Assembly (NCBI GenBank): GCA_037954665.1
Contig: JBBMOL010000038.1
Location: forward strand, 5,766,001 to 5,830,000
Direction: 5' to 3'
DNA: 64,000 nucleotides
From: Laguncularia racemosa
Taxonomy: Eukaryota > Streptophyta > Magnoliopsida > Myrtales > Combretaceae
The notes beneath the pieces are model-generated. The model was given only the letters and a program-made list of their open reading frames with translations. It did not search any database and was not told the origin of the DNA. Both the position numbers and the translations under genes were made by a program. The number at the start of each line of letters is the position of its first letter. The stretch's first letter is position 1. This document shows, piece after piece, positions 34,238 to 47,426 of this stretch.

Positions 34238-35281
34238 TGATAGGAATCAAAATCCGACAAGACTTATCATTAGGGCAATAACTAAAGGATTTCGAATCTT
34301 GGCGATGAGGACCCATTTTGAGCAAATCGACCCCGGAATTATTTATATACTAACCTCTTTTATCTTATTCATGTATTTTATATTCCAACAGGAATACTTA
34401 TCATGCTTTACAAGTCAATGGACAAACTCACTTAAACTTAGCTTGTGGGTTATCCATGGACTGACCTGAACCGACGATGAGCTAGGCCGATGGATCCTAT
34501 AGAAGACCGGCATCATGAAGAGCATTTCTTTTATGTATTTTTTTATTTTATGAACTATTTTAGTTGTATTTTGGTTTTGGGAAACTTTTATTTCTTTGTA
34601 ACTTTCATTTAGGGTTAGCCACCTTAAAAGTGGCAAACTTGTAATTTTGAGCACTTTTTAACCCTAGGAGTAGCAAGTATAAATACTTGCTTAAGAGAGG
34701 GTTTGAGGAGGCTTATTTTGCATAACAAACACTTCACATTTCGTGAGAGGGCTTAGGGTTTTCCTAATTCCAAATTCTCTTATCAATTTCAATCCCAAGA
34801 AGTTGAAATTGTGGCGAGTGCAACATCTTGAAAATGTGAGTTATATCAATTTCACTTTGTTGTGATTTCTTTTCTTCTCTAGTGTGTCATATCTAGGGTT
34901 GAATTGAGATATTTCTTGGTCAGATATCCTTATTGTTATTCACAAATTCTTGTGATTATTTGAAGGAATTATCATATTGATCCAATTCATCTTTAAGGTT
35001 TTCCTTGATAACGTGATTTTCACCATTGGAAAGGGATTGTTTTGTTACGGTTTTTCTTTGTCAAATTGAGGCTTCATTTGTGTGGATTATATGAAATTAG
35101 AGTGTTGTTAGAAGGCATTTTCATTGAGGTATTCTAATTATATCATTGGTTGTTTGAATTTCATCATTTCATCATTACGGTTCATTTGAAAAGTGTCATT
35201 TTTGGATCCGATTTTGCCTTGACTTGAGATAGTTATTCTTAAGTCTTTTGGATGTGCTTTGAAGTGTGTTTAGGCACATCA
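34238..35281 (+). repeat. 5' LTR, family A
   Basis: It is 1044 bases, TGATAGGAATC to GGCACATCA. The TATA palindrome is at about 34671-34690, and GCCAC/GTGGC arms lie about 50 bases upstream of it. Confidence 0.93.
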
Positions 35282-35286
35282 TCTTT

Positions 35287-35298
35287 TGGTATCAGAGC
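35287..35298 (+). promoter_or_regulatory. Primer binding site, tRNA-iMet type
   Basis: TGGTATCAGAGC, exact, 5 bases after the LTR end. Confidence 0.92.
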
Positions 35299-36419
35299 AC
35301 ATGTTGAGAGAAGGGAATTGGTTTCATTCAATTTCGTGGAAGTGATCATCAATTAGGGTTGATCAAGTGAAAACTGCAATTGTGTTGTTGTTGTTGTGTG
35401 AGATTGCGAAATTGCTTTGGATTGGGATTTGATTTGCTGATCGTTGGAGTTGATTTGGGAAGGTTATTATATCACTTTGTTGACTCTAATTCACGTGGAA
35501 GAGCAGAAGTACAAAGTGAAGTTACTTTAGCAAATTTTTTTGAAATTGTGAAACTTACCAATTGTTGCCGTGAAGTAGCTTGTGGTGTGAGGAGTTGTGT
35601 TTTTTGTTGTCTTTGAATTCCATTGTGTAATTCTGAATTTGTGAAGTAAAATTTGCAGATTACATTAAGTTTGATTAGTAAGGAATTATTTGAATTCAAA
35701 TCATATGCAATTAAGTTGTGGGAGTTAATGATTGCTTTTTGAATTTGAATTCATTGTTACCAATTGAGGAAGGCTTGCAATAAGTGAAGTTATTTGAATT
35801 TCAAATTGAAAGTTGCTACCTATAGTGGGATTCGGAATTCATTTTGGGAAAGCTACTTATTAATCTTTTGTCTTCATTATTTGCTGTGGAAGTTGAAGAC
35901 TACTTGTAATCAATATTCACCTTGTTGTTGCCGTGGAAGTGATACATCTTAATTGTTGTTGTTGTTTGTGTTGTTGCCGTGGAGTTATTGGTGGAGTGAG
36001 TGCACCATGATTGAAGGTGTGTGTGGTGGTGTAAATTTGTGGATTTATGTGGATTAAAGGTGCTGCACATCAAGATCAATTGCAGGTGTGAAACCGTGGC
36101 AATAAAGGAAAATTGATGTAGTAGAATTTAAATTCAAAAAAAAACATTAAAGTGTGAAAGTAATTGAACTTATTACTTCAAAACTTGTGAGTTGAATTTA
36201 ATTTCTTAACTACTTAGAAGTATTTATTTGTGCTTCACTTATTCTAATATACTTGAAGTGATAAAAAGTATTTATTGCATTGGTGACTTGTTGCACTGTG
36301 GGTGTATAAGTGTGTGTGTTGTTATCCAAACTTGTTATTGTGACATGGTGAACTGAAGAGAGTGTGCTACAAATTATTTGAGATTACATTTGTACTTTAG
36401 ATAAATCGCATCCACAAAC

Positions 36420-37306
36420 ATGTCATATGATAGTGTGAATGGGTACATTGGCAATGAGGCCAATAGCCAAGTGGGTAGCAGACCAAGTCGTCGAAATACA
36501 AATGGAAGAAGTCTAGATGAGCAACTTCGGGACCTTTCCACACTTGTTGCTACATTAGCAACAAGGATTGATAGGATGACATTGCCACCACCACCTGTGG
36601 TAAACTTTATGGCACCACCTAGAGTAAAGGGAGATTATCATGCTCTTAGGGAAGATAGAGATGATAATTTTAGGCTTAATCCATACCCGGATAGGGAATT
36701 TAGACTACCTCGAGGACCAGAGTGTGCGAAGCTACAGATGCCTTCATTTGATGGTAGGGGTTTCGTAGATGATTACCTAAACTTGGAGGACCAAATTGTG
36801 CAGACGCAAGTATGCCAACCTTCAAAGGTTCTTGAGGGCTCTAGTGACACGAGCCAACCCTTAGAGCATAAAATTTGTCAGACACCGATGTGCCAACCTT
36901 CAGAGGATTCTGATAATCATAGTCAGACGAGCAGACTACCAAAGAGCCAGACTGTTCAAAGATAGTTATATTCACCTTCAGAGGTTTTAGAGGGTAATGA
37001 GCAGTTGGGCCAACCATTAGAAGACCCTGAGGATCAGCATCATATAGATGAGTCAGAAAAAGAGGAAACAAACTCAATGGAATGGGTTGAGATAGGGGAG
37101 ACATCAACAGATAATGAGTCTATGTTTGTGTTGCAGATGAGATACATCCTAGAAATGGAGGAGAGAAAACAATTACCTACTATGGTATTCCAGATATTGG
37201 GATTCTGTAGAGATACTTCTTCAGATGGATTGCTTTTAGAAAATAGAGTCTCTACTGCATTCGATCTGCTAGATTTGAGGACAAATCTTTTTGAGGCCCG
37301 AGGAGA
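36420..37306 (+). pseudogene. Fused gag-N/tail frame of the family-A element
   Basis: ATG 36420 opens MSYDSVNGYIGNEANSQ. About 120 residues match the N-terminus of family gag (TLPPPPVV, CAKLQMPSFDGRG), then the frame jumps in phase at LEDQIVQTQVCQPS into the tail. The tail holds three copies of a repeat of about 27 residues with C-x-P-S and P-L-E, an acidic stretch, and LGFCRDTSSDGLLLENR...DLRTNLFEARG. The only stop is TAG at 36963, where CAG would fit. The frame stays open into the LTR to 37538 with a hydrophobic segment at about 37405-37460. Function of the tail is unknown. Confidence 0.85.
37271..37306 (+). promoter_or_regulatory. Hairpin and polypurine region before the 3' LTR
   Basis: AGATTT-GAGGAC-AAATCT spans 37271-37288; gaggcccgaggaga then leads into TGATAGG at 37307. 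Confidence 0.75.
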
Positions 37307-38348
37307 TGATAGGAATCAAAATCCGACAAGACTTATCATTAGGGCAATAACTAAAGGATTTCGAATCTTGGCGATGAGGACCCATTTTGAGCAAATCGAC
37401 CTCGGAATTATTTATATACTAACCTCTTTTATCTTATTCATGTATTTTATATTCCAACAGGAATACTTATCATGCTTTACAGGGCAATGGACAAACTCAC
37501 TTAAACTCAGCTTGTGGGTTATCCATGGACCGACCTGAACCGGCGATGAGTTGGGCCGATGGATCCTATAGAAGACCGGCATCATGAAGAGCATTTCTTT
37601 TATGTATTTTTCATTTTATGAACTATTTTAGTTGTATTTTGGTTTTGGGACACTTTTATTTCTTTGTAACTTTCATTTAGGGTTAGCCACCTTAAAGTGG
37701 CAAACTTGTAATTTTGAGCACTTTTTAACCCTAGGAGTAGCAAGTATAAATACTTGCTTAAGAGAGGGTTTGAGGAGGCTTATTTTGCAGAACAAACACT
37801 TCACATTTCGTGAGAGGGCTTAGGGTTTTCCTAATTCCAAATTCTCTTATCAATTTCAATCCCAGGAAGTTGAAATTGTGGTGGGTGCAACATCTTGAAA
37901 TTGTGAGTTATATCAATTTCACTTTGTTGTGATTTCTTTTCTTCTCTAGTGTGTCATATCTAGGGTTGAATTGAGATATTTCTTGGTTAGATATCCTTGT
38001 TGTTATTCACGAATTCTTGTGATTATTTGAAGGAATTATCATATTGATCCAATTCATCTTTAAGGATTTCCTTGATAACGTGATTTTCACCATTGGAAAG
38101 GGATTGTTTTGTTACGGTTTTTCTTTGTCCAATTGAGGCTTCATTTGCGTGGATTATATGAAATTAGAGTGTTGTTAGAAGGCATTTTCATTGAGGTATT
38201 CTGATTATATCATTGGTTGTTTGAATTTCATCGTTTCATCATTAGGGTTCATTTGAAAAGTGTCATTTTTGGATCCGATTTTGCCTTGACTTGAGATAGT
38301 TATTCTTAAGTCTTTTGGATGTACTTTTAAGTGTGTTTAGGCACATCA
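37307..38348 (+). repeat. 3' LTR, family A
   Basis: It is 1042 bases, closely matching the 5' copy, and is followed by ATAAC. Confidence 0.94.
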
Positions 38349-38353
38349 ATAAC

Positions 38354-39489
38354 TCATGAAGACTTGCATTGACTTAAGTCTAATCTTTCCCAAATCTATT
38401 TCGTCTCATCCTATCACAAGAATTAGTACCCTAAAACATAGATCGGCAAAAATAAACACAAATTAATAATAAACCCAATGAAAAAACCAAATCAAAATTG
38501 GAAGTACCTTAAACCTTGTCTTAAAGCTTTCTAAATGGTTAAGCTTGAAAACACCCCCCAATCTTAATCTATTTGAACCAAAATTTTCTTAATTCAATAT
38601 TACATCTTTAATTACCCAATAACATACAAAATATTAGAAAATTTAGGCAAACTCCACCAGCTACACTTCCTCTCCAAGACGCCATAAAAGAGAAGTCAAA
38701 CTTCTCCTCTTACCTTATCTTATCTTATTTTATAAAGATCTCCATTTATTAAACTTGATCTTATCACAATCTTACCCTATCTTATCTTATCTAACTTAAG
38801 AAAAGGACATGAAATAATTTAAAAATTTGCATATGGAAATTAGATCTAAATAAAATACACTAAATATGTGATTTTTCTAGTTTTTGCTAAAGTTTACATA
38901 CCTTAATCTATCTTATCTTATACTTATTAAATATTACCCAAAATTTACTCTATTATACATTAAATATACCTTAATTACTCAGTAAAATATCATGGAAAAA
39001 TTCAAAGAGATAAGCCCCCAAAAATAAATTAGAAATTCCTTCTTCAAGTGAAACACCACCATGTAAACCCATCAAACTTGTCATCATTCAATTCACCCCT
39101 TCCTATCTTAAGTTAATTTAAACTAAAATAACCTAAATTACCATGATTAAAGTAGATTGAAGACCTAGAAATATCATGGAAAAATTAGAATTTTAGGGTC
39201 TTATAAACAAAGGGAAAATTACATCTAAATCTCATATCTAAAAACACCATGTTACTTAACCTAGTTTCACCTCATGTTTGAAGCCATCTTACCTAATCTT
39301 AACCGAATCAACATTAGCCCAAAATTTTTCATGACTAAGCTAAGGAGGTTAACTGAAACCAAAAAAAATATTAGCCCAAGAAACTACCTAGAAGCTACCA
39401 ATGGTTGCCCTCCTCTTTTAACCATGTGATCTTATCTTATCTTATCCTATATCATTAATACCCTAACTTATCCTATAAGCTATTAGGAA
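38354..39489. other. Unclassified AT-rich DNA with TTATC runs
   Basis: Short runs of ttatcttatctta recur near 38710, 38775 and 39430. I see no gene. The sequence continues past the next insertion at 46156-46419, where I also see nothing assignable. Confidence 0.45.
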
Positions 39490-39494
39490 AATTA

Positions 39495-40503
39495 TGATGT
39501 GCCTAAAACTAAGGTCTAAGCACATGCAAATGAACTAATGGAACAACTTCAATTCACAAGATCAAAACCAGTTCAAAGGGCACAAAAATTATGTCAACCT
39601 TAAATGTAATAAGTGATCCAATTGCTATATTTCATGAAATGAATTACACAATGTTGTATTCCTCAATGAAGATCACTAATATTCTTATGAAAAACCATGT
39701 GATATAGCACACAACATCAACAAGAACCACCTCCGAGATCCCCTTTTCTAACAAGAGCCAATTCATGCCACTAGATGAAACAAAAATTGAGGATGATAAC
39801 AAATGCTATGAACCAATCAATTAAGTAGTAATAATTTGATTATAGATGCAATAAAATCTGACCAAGAAGACTTCAATCCAACCCTAGATATGACTCACTA
39901 GAGATGAAAAGAAACACAACAATAAGAAATTGATATAACTCACAATTTCTCCTTGTTGCACTCGCCACAATTCCAATTCTTGGGATTGAAATTGATAAGA
40001 GTCCAATGACAATTAGGAAGAACCCTAATTCCCACGAAAAAGTGTATGTCTATTATGAAAATTTGGTGTCTAAAACCTTACATTAAGCAAGTATTTATAC
40101 TTGCTCCCCCTAGGATTAAAAAGTCCACAAAATTACAACTATGCCACTTCTAGGGTGGCCGGTCCTAAATGAAAATTACAAACAAATGAAAGTGTCCCAA
40201 AGCAACATTACAACATAAAATGGTCTAAAGAACAATTCCAAAGTACAAAAATAATATAAATCTTCAAGAGCCAATGTTTTGAGACATCAATCTCAACGGG
40301 CATTTGGATGAAAATCTGATGATGTCCTGTGGCGATCAACTAATGGAGATCATTTGGCATCCCATGGAGGAATATTATTGAACCTGTAAGATTATCACTC
40401 AAATATTTATTAGATAAAAGAAATAAGGTGAGATATGAGTGATTTGGATCATCATCCAAATCGAGTTCTGAGAACATCTAGGATGCCAGGAAAATTGCTA
40501 TCA
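39495..40503 (-). repeat. 3' LTR, family A'
   Basis: On the minus strand it runs from TGATAGCAATTTTCC to TTTTAGGCACATCA. The TATA palindrome is intact at about 40085-40104. Confidence 0.92.
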
Positions 40504-41476
40504 TCTCCTCGGGTTTCTGAAAGATTTGCCCTCAAATCTAGAGGGTCACTTATAGAACTGAACCCGGATTTCTCTGTTGGCCTGTTCTCTCGGCTATCAG
40601 AGGTAGTGGATGTAGTTCTGATCTGCCCTCGAAACTGATGCACCTTAGATGGAGTCATAGGAGGTAGCACTATGCGAGACCCTCCCATACTGAACATATA
40701 GGTGTTTCTGAATCCATCATGTAACACCTATTGATCAAACATCTAGGGCCTACCCAACAACATGTGGAAGGCATGCATAGGAATCACATCACATAAGATC
40801 TCATCGTGATAGTTCTGCCCAACACTCATAGGCACCTTCGCCCTTAGCGTAACATGCATACTGCCCCGATTATCCAACCAATGCAAGTCGTAATGGCTAG
40901 GATGCGAGCTAGTAGATAAATGTAATTTGCCTACTAGTGCAGCAGATATAATATTTGTGCAGCTACCACTATCAATGATGAGTACATAAAGGTTACCTCT
41001 GATTCTGCAAGAGGTGTGGAATATATTCTCCCTCTGAGTATCTCTAGCATCAGGAGATATGGTCAACGTCCTGCGTAACACATTAATAGGTAGATATTGT
41101 TCGCCTATACGTTTCTCATGTGTTTTTGCAGTCTGGCCATCATAATACTCCTGTAGTGCTACAGACAAATTTGTAGGCTCAGCTTGTTCCCCCTCATCCT
41201 CAACATCTTCCCTAGCGCCCTCCATAACAGTCATCACCCTCTTATTTGGACACTGTGCTGCCATATGCCCAAATCCCATGCATTTAAAGCATTTGATTTA
41301 GCGTACTTTTCCACTAGTAGATCCGGGAATAGTCTACCTCACATCTGGTGTTATTACCTCTTTACCCTTCCCAGTGGGTATATTTTCTCTAGCAGTGTTA
41401 GGGGTAGTTTTGTCCACTGCTCTCATGGTCTCACCTACCGCCTTTATCCCCCCTGATCGATCATCAGCTTTTATGG
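40504..41476 (-). pseudogene. Zinc knuckle, protease and tail of the A' element
   Basis: Reading leftward, CFKCMGFGHMAAQCPNKR gives a complete CCHC knuckle at about 41240-41295. A spacer follows, then the protease active site LIIDSGSCTNIISAALVGKL near 40970 and HMLLGRPWMFDQ near 40745. The tail is short, without the CxPS repeats of family A, and ends DPLDLRANLSETRGDD at the polypurine region. Stops include one after the knuckle region (41298) and one at 40733. The hairpin AGATTT-GAGGGC-AAATCT (-) is at 40522-40539. Confidence 0.85.
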
Positions 41477-41481
41477 GTCTG

Positions 41482-43120
41482 TGATAGAGCCATTTTATAC
41501 TCAATCTTTATAGTATAAATTGTGTTAAATTATTATTGATTTTATAGAAATCATAAGGAAATGGTACTTTAATTCTATCATCGTGATAAATTAAGTTAAA
41601 TGGAGTCAAGGATGCTAATTCAAGTATTTTAGAGAAGTCATCTACAACTTGGATCAAGACAAGGAATTACACCACGGGAGGAAGCACGGTTTGAGGCACG
41701 ACCAAGGTTCAAACCGTGTTACACACTGGATAAGAAGACGGAAATGTGGACTTTGAACAGAGAGAGACACGGCTTAGGGCACGGCCGTGGTGGCAGCCGT
41801 GGGAGCAACCGTGCTTGGAGCTGTGGTGGAAGCTAGACGTGTTAAGGAGAAGAAATTGTGGAACATCAACCAGAGGATGGCACGACTTGAAATCTAGCCG
41901 TGGGTATAACCGTGGTACACACTGGGCACGGATGAAGACTAGTTGATTATGCACAGAATAAGGCACGGTTGGAAATCTAGTCGTGGGTGGAGCTGTGGTA
42001 CACACTGGACACGGAAGATGATACATGAAATATGCACAGAGGATGGCACGGCTTGACCCACGGCCGTGTGTTAGGGCGTGCCAGGCGGACGAACATTTAC
42101 TTCTCGAAATCTACTTGGAAAAGGAAAGATATTTTCGTATCTTGCTAGCAAAAGATCACATGCCATCTCCCTAACAATATAAATAGAACCAACCCTAGAG
42201 GGTTAGGACAACTTTTGAATCTTTGAATCTGGAATCACCTTGGAGACAAGAAGGAAACGAGGAGGCAGAGCAGGCAACCGGGTTCATTATGTTTCTATTT
42301 TTTATTTTCGTTTTGTTGATGAACATGAGTAGCTAAGCTACTTTTCTAGCCAAAGGGTCATAGATGTTTAATTCTCCATGAATTGTGAGGTCTAATTGAC
42401 TTGTATTTATTCTATTCTTTGCTTTTAGGTATTCATATATCTTCTGATCGTTTTGTCATTATTATCTTTGTTGATTGGTATGAATAGAGCTCTTCTACTC
42501 AATTAGCAAGTTAATATATTGTCAACTAGCACGTCAAATTCGTAATTGTTTGATTGTTCTAGTCTTAGTGATGCAATAACATGTTTGGTTATAAAAGAGA
42601 TGATCGAATTCATGTTATGGAGGTATGTGATCATGTTTAAATAGGTTATCTTATAATCTACTGGCATGAATTGGTGGTCTCTCTAGATCTTAATGCTATT
42701 GATAGATTAAATCCTAAGCGCTTGTCTAAGGGTTGTTTAATCAATAAGAGATAATTCAAAGCGCTTGTCTGAGGTTATCGAGGAAGTAAGGAGAGATAGG
42801 TTGTTAGAGCTTGTTAATAACCATAACCAGTTTATCTAGGAACAAGAATAGAGAACATTTGCATCGATGATCAATTCCTTGAATTAAACTATCTTGATTC
42901 CTTTGGCTAGGCTTTTATTAATATCCGATTTTCTTACCTTGTTTTACTTTATTTTGATTCACAAACAACCCCCCCCCCCCATTTTTCTTTTCCCTTTTAT
43001 TCTCCTTGAATAGAAATAAGTTTAACCAATCTCTGTGGATTCGACCCTACTCACCACTATATGCAAATCATATAATTATCTAGGAGTAGGTTTTATTTTT
43101 GTTGGATTCGACACCCATCA
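41482..43120 (+). repeat. Solo LTR, family B, with target duplication GTCTG
   Basis: It runs from TGATAGAGCC to CACCCATCA, flanked by GTCTG at 41477-41481 and 43121-43125. It has the palindrome array at 41690-42085, the AAGATA/TATCTT block and TATAAATAG near 42178, and a run of 12 C at 42969-42980. It interrupts A' gag. Confidence 0.95.
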
Positions 43121-43125
43121 GTCTG

Positions 43126-44035
43126 GTAATAGTATTGGGTCTACTGCTCAGAGCCCTAAACAAGTTGGACCTCCTTTGTCTCTCCACTTTCAAGGCTAAC
43201 TGTATAGCCTCATCAAGTGTACTATAGTGCTACAACTCAATAACACACGCTATCTCATATTTTTACTCCAAGACAAAGTGTATTAGGGTTTGTTCTAGAG
43301 GTTCGATCGACCTAAATCTAATAATGAGGGTTTCAAATTCTTGCACATAATCGTCTACTGTCTTGCCTCCCTGCCTCAGAGTCTGTAGTTGTATAAACTT
43401 CCTATTTGTAGTGCTCAGGAATAAATCTTTTTCTCAACACCCTCTTCATATCCCTCCACATCTGAATCTCAGCTTCCCTATCTCTACGCTTGCTGATGAT
43501 TAAATTCTTCCACCATAGTACAGTGTATCTTGTGAACTTGACAGCAGCCAATTGGACTCTGGTATTATCATCAATCTCATAGCATTCAAAGAGACCCTCA
43601 ACTTTGTCCTCCCAGTCTAAATATTCATCAGTTAATCCCTTGCCATCATAAGAAGGCATCTGCAGTTTTACATACTCTAGTCCTTAAGTTGGCTTGAAAT
43701 CCCTATTTTGGTATAGATTAGCCCTAAAGTTGTCATCCCTCTCTTCCCTATAAGGATGATGATCCCCATCCATACTTCTATTCAAGTTTCCTTCCCCCAC
43801 TACCCTCTCTCTAAAGGTTCTGTGGAGCTACCTGAGGTGGTGCTTGAAGGTTCACTATTGGTGGTTGTGGCAAAGTCATCCTATCAATCCTAGTTGCTAA
43901 AGTAGCAACTATGGTAGTAAAATCCTGGAGCGGTTCTTCCAAAGTCCTCTTACCTATGGTGTTATGGCCCTAACCTTCACCAACTCGGCTATTGGCTTCA
44001 TTGTCAATTCCCCCATTCACACTCTCGTTAGACAT
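43126..44035 (-). pseudogene. gag (N-terminal and capsid part) of the A' element
   Basis: The ATG is at 44035-44033 (MSNESVNGGIDNEANS). The proline-rich linker, KLQMPSYDGKGLTDEYLDWE and the capsid core (KFTRYTVLWWKNLIISK, LRKRFIPEHYK) follow toward 43400. The C-terminal LALKVERQRRSNLF reaches the solo LTR and continues beyond it at 41476. Several frame changes and stops are present. The leader 44036-45123 contains only Thr/His-rich antisense reading frames that I do not accept as genes. Confidence 0.82.
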
Positions 44036-45123
44036 GATGTTCTTTGAAGAAGTAGTTCCAAAATTTATAACACAATCCTTCAATAATAGTAATCCAAGTG
44101 TTTTAGCAACTACTATGATATGATAACTCATGTCTCAATGAGAATTATCAATGGCACAAGGAGAAATACTTTAGTACTCCAAATAAGTTTAATAAATGAA
44201 GTACACATGCAACTACTTTAAGTAGATGGAATTAAATTCAACAAGAAGTGTTTAAGTAACTAGCTCAATTACTTTCACACTTTAATGATTTGTTTGAAAT
44301 ATAATTCTCACCACTCAACCTTCCTTTTCTTGCCTTGATTTCACACTACACTCAACCACAATGTGCAGCACTTCAACAAATACAAAAAAATACACAAATC
44401 TACCGCCACAATACTCCTCTTTTCCCATGGTGCCACTTCACTCACTCCTACTACAATTGTACATCAATTCACTCTAAAATTCATCCACGTCGAAATGCAC
44501 AACCCTTCACAATTTTTTTTTTTGTTGCAAACACAACCTTACACACACACCTTCTACTCACGGTGCAGCAAACACATACACACATACCACACATTGCACT
44601 CCTCCACCTCAACACAACTTTCCAAACCGCAACTTAATAAATAAGGCCTCAACAAATTCAAATGATTTCACTTATTGCAACCTTTCCACAAATGGTAAGA
44701 AGCCACTTTCAAATTCAAATGAACACACAACAACTTCTATCACTTAATGTGTGTTTTGAAAATCAAATAGCTTCCATACAATCTACACAATTCAATTCTG
44801 AATTCAAATTTGGAAATAGAAGTGTTACTCCACTTTTTTCGAAAACAAATGTACACAACACAAATCCACTTCACCAATTGAACACTACTCTCAATCCTTC
44901 ACGATTTTCTTCAAAATTACTACACAATCACCGCCAATAATCAAAGGAAACCAAGAGTTTTCAAGCCTCCAAGTGTATAACAACTAAACAACAAGATAAT
45001 ATTTCAATCAACACAATTGGAATAGATAAAGATTTACGTCAACAAATCCGGATCAACATGCTACTCAACAATCCCTTAATTTTTGGATTCCAATTCAATC
45101 AACCCCTTCTCCACAAACCTCAA

Positions 45124-45135
45124 GCTCTGACACCA
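45124..45135 (-). promoter_or_regulatory. Primer binding site, one base off tRNA-iMet type
   Basis: The minus strand reads TGGTGTCAGAGC, 6 bases from the LTR end at 45142. Confidence 0.85.
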
Positions 45136-45141
45136 AAAAGA

Positions 45142-46150
45142 TGATGTGCCTAAAACTAAGGTCTAAGCACATACAAATGAACCAAATGAATAACTTCAAT
45201 TCACAAGATCAAAACCGGTTCAAAGGGCACAAAAATTACGTGAACCCTAAATGTAATAGGTGATCCAATTGCTATATTTCATGAAATGAATTACACAATG
45301 TTGTATTCCTCAATGAAGATCACTAATATTCTTATGAAAAACCACGTGAAATAGTACACAAAATCAACAAGAACCACCTCTGAGATCCCCTTTTCCAACA
45401 AGAGCCAATTCACGCCACTAGATGAAACAAAATTTGAGGATGATAACAAATGCTATGAACCAATCAATTAAATAGTAATAATTTGATTACAAATGCATTC
45501 AAATCTGACCAAGAAGACTTCAATCCAACCCTAGATATGACTCACTAGAGATGAAAAGAAACACAATAATAAGAATTTGATATAACTCATAATTTCTCCT
45601 TGTTGCACTCGCTATAATTCCAATTCTTGGGATTGAAATTGATAAGAGTCTAATGACAATTACGAAGAACCCTAATTCCCATGAAAAAGTGTATGTCTAT
45701 TATGAAAATTTGGCCTCCAAAACCTTACTTTAAGTAAGTATTTATACTTGCTCCCTTTAGGGTGAAAAAGTCCACAAAATTACAATTATGCCACTTTTAG
45801 GGTGGCCGGTCCTAAATGAAAATTACAAACAAATGAAAGTGTCCAAAAACAACATTACAACATAAAATGGTCTAAAGAACAATTACAATGTAAAAAAATA
45901 ATATTAATCTTCAAGAACCAATGTTTTGAGACGTCAATCTCAACGGGCATTTGGATGAAAATCTGATGATGTCCTGTGGCGATCAACTAATGGAGATCAT
46001 TTGGCATCCTATGGAGGAATATTATTATACTTGTAAGATTATTACTCAAATATTTATTAGATAAAAGAAATAAGGTGAAATATGAAAGATTGGGATCATT
46101 ATCCAAATCGAGTTCTGAGAACATCTAGGATGCCAGGAAAATTCCTATCA
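45142..46150 (-). repeat. 5' LTR, family A'
   Basis: Same length as the 3' copy and closely similar; the TATA palindrome has one changed arm base near 45738. Confidence 0.92.
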
Positions 46151-46419
46151 AATTATGACCCTAAAACCTGCTCAATCTTGTCTCCTTAGGTGTGGTAAAT
46201 CAGCACAAAAAATTAATTACAAAGCAACCAATCTTAACTACTATAAAAGGGGATGTATGGAGGCTAACTTACCTAAGTAAAGCCCTTCATTTCTCACGCC
46301 ACTTTGAGCCTCTTATGCTCTAATTTTCCCTCATCCAACCCTCCACCAAACATACCTAATATCCCTCTAAGAAGTTAGAAATTTTCATCCATAATTAGTT
46401 CCATTTACATCTCCAAAAC

Positions 46420-47426
46420 TGATGTTCCTAAAACCAAGATTAAGCATAATCAATTGGAACAAAAACCACCCTAAATGCACTTAACCAATTTCGGTTCAAT
46501 AGGCTAGAAATTTGCATAATTCCTATTGGGGTGCAAGTAGATCCGAATGCTATAACTTACAAATTAATAATCCACAATGATCAAATTCTTCAAAACAACT
46601 CTAATTAAACTTGAATGCCACATGAATTCAACAAAAACAACAAGAACCACTTTCGAGATCCCCCTTCCTAACAATGTAAACCACGGTGCAAATATTGATG
46701 GTAAATAACAAGTGCTAAAAAAAAAAACCAATCAATTAGACAATAATAATTTAATTACAAATGCAATCAAATCAGGCCAAGAAATGTTTCAATCCAACCC
46801 TAGATATTACACACTAGAGAAGAAAAGAAAGCACAACAATTAGAAATTGATATAATTCACAATTTCAATTATTGTACTTGCTACAATCTCAACTCTTGGG
46901 ATTGAAATTGATAAGACGAAAATGAACTAGGATAAACCCTAAGCTCTCTCACGTAAAAGTGATGTGTTTTGTTTGAAAATTGCCCCCCCAAAACCCTACT
47001 TAAGAGAGTATTTATACTTTCTCCCTTTAGGGTTAGAAAGTCCACAAAATTACAACTATGCCACTTTCAGGGTGGTCGATCCTAAATGAAAATTACAAAA
47101 AAATGAAAGTGTCCCAAAAGGAAAGTACAACATAAAAATGGTCTAAAGAACAATTACAAAGTACAAAAATAATATAAATCTTCAAGAGCCAATGCTTCGA
47201 AGTGAAGTCAATCTTAGCGGGCATTTAGATGAAAATCTGATGATGTCTTGTGGCGATTAACTAATGTAAGTCATTTTGGCATACCATGGTGAAATATTAT
47301 TGTACCTGTAAGATTGTTACTCAAATTTTTATTAGATAAAAAGAAATAAGATAAAATATGAGTGATTTGGATCATCATCCAAATTGAGTTCTGAGAGAAT
47401 CTAAGGTGCCAAAAAAATTCCCATCA
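46420..47426 (-). repeat. 3' LTR of the second A' element
   Basis: It is 1007 bases; on the minus strand it starts TGATGGGAATTTTTTT and ends TTTTAGGAACATCA. The promoter palindrome has diverged to AGAAAGTATAAATACTCTC (-). Confidence 0.88.

Larger units (their letters stand above)
34238..38348 (+). mobile_element. Non-autonomous family-A element with fused gag-tail frame, duplication ATAAC
   Basis: LTRs at 34238-35281 and 37307-38348 flank a primer site, a leader of about 1.1 kb (35299-36419) and a single short reading frame. ATAAC is duplicated at 34233-34237 and 38349-38353. Total length is 4111. It has the most nearly intact coding frame of the family here but lacks capsid core, zinc knuckle, protease, RT and integrase. 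Confidence 0.94.
39495..46150 (-). mobile_element. Family-A' gypsy element (gag-protease), duplication AATTA
   Basis: Two LTRs of exactly 1009 bases, a primer site at 45124-45135 and a gag-protease-tail region, all on the minus strand. AATTA is duplicated at 39490-39494 and 46151-46155. A solo B LTR splits gag. Net length is about 5.0 kb. RT and integrase are missing. A' LTRs share the promoter palindrome and hairpins with family A but differ in their ends. Confidence 0.93.

Noticed and set aside
35287..35298. TGGTATCAGAGC as part of a tRNA gene
   Set aside because: It is only the 12-base primer site; no cloverleaf sequence surrounds it here or at 11595, 52091 or 60511.
38354..39489. Possible old gypsy LTR on the minus strand
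   Set aside because: Phrases are suggestive, but no second copy, ends or duplication can be seen in the window.
44335..44644. Two overlapping Thr/His-rich frames on the plus strand
   Set aside because: They are antisense to the leader of the A' element, overlap in two frames and look like low-complexity sequence; related leaders elsewhere do not keep them open.
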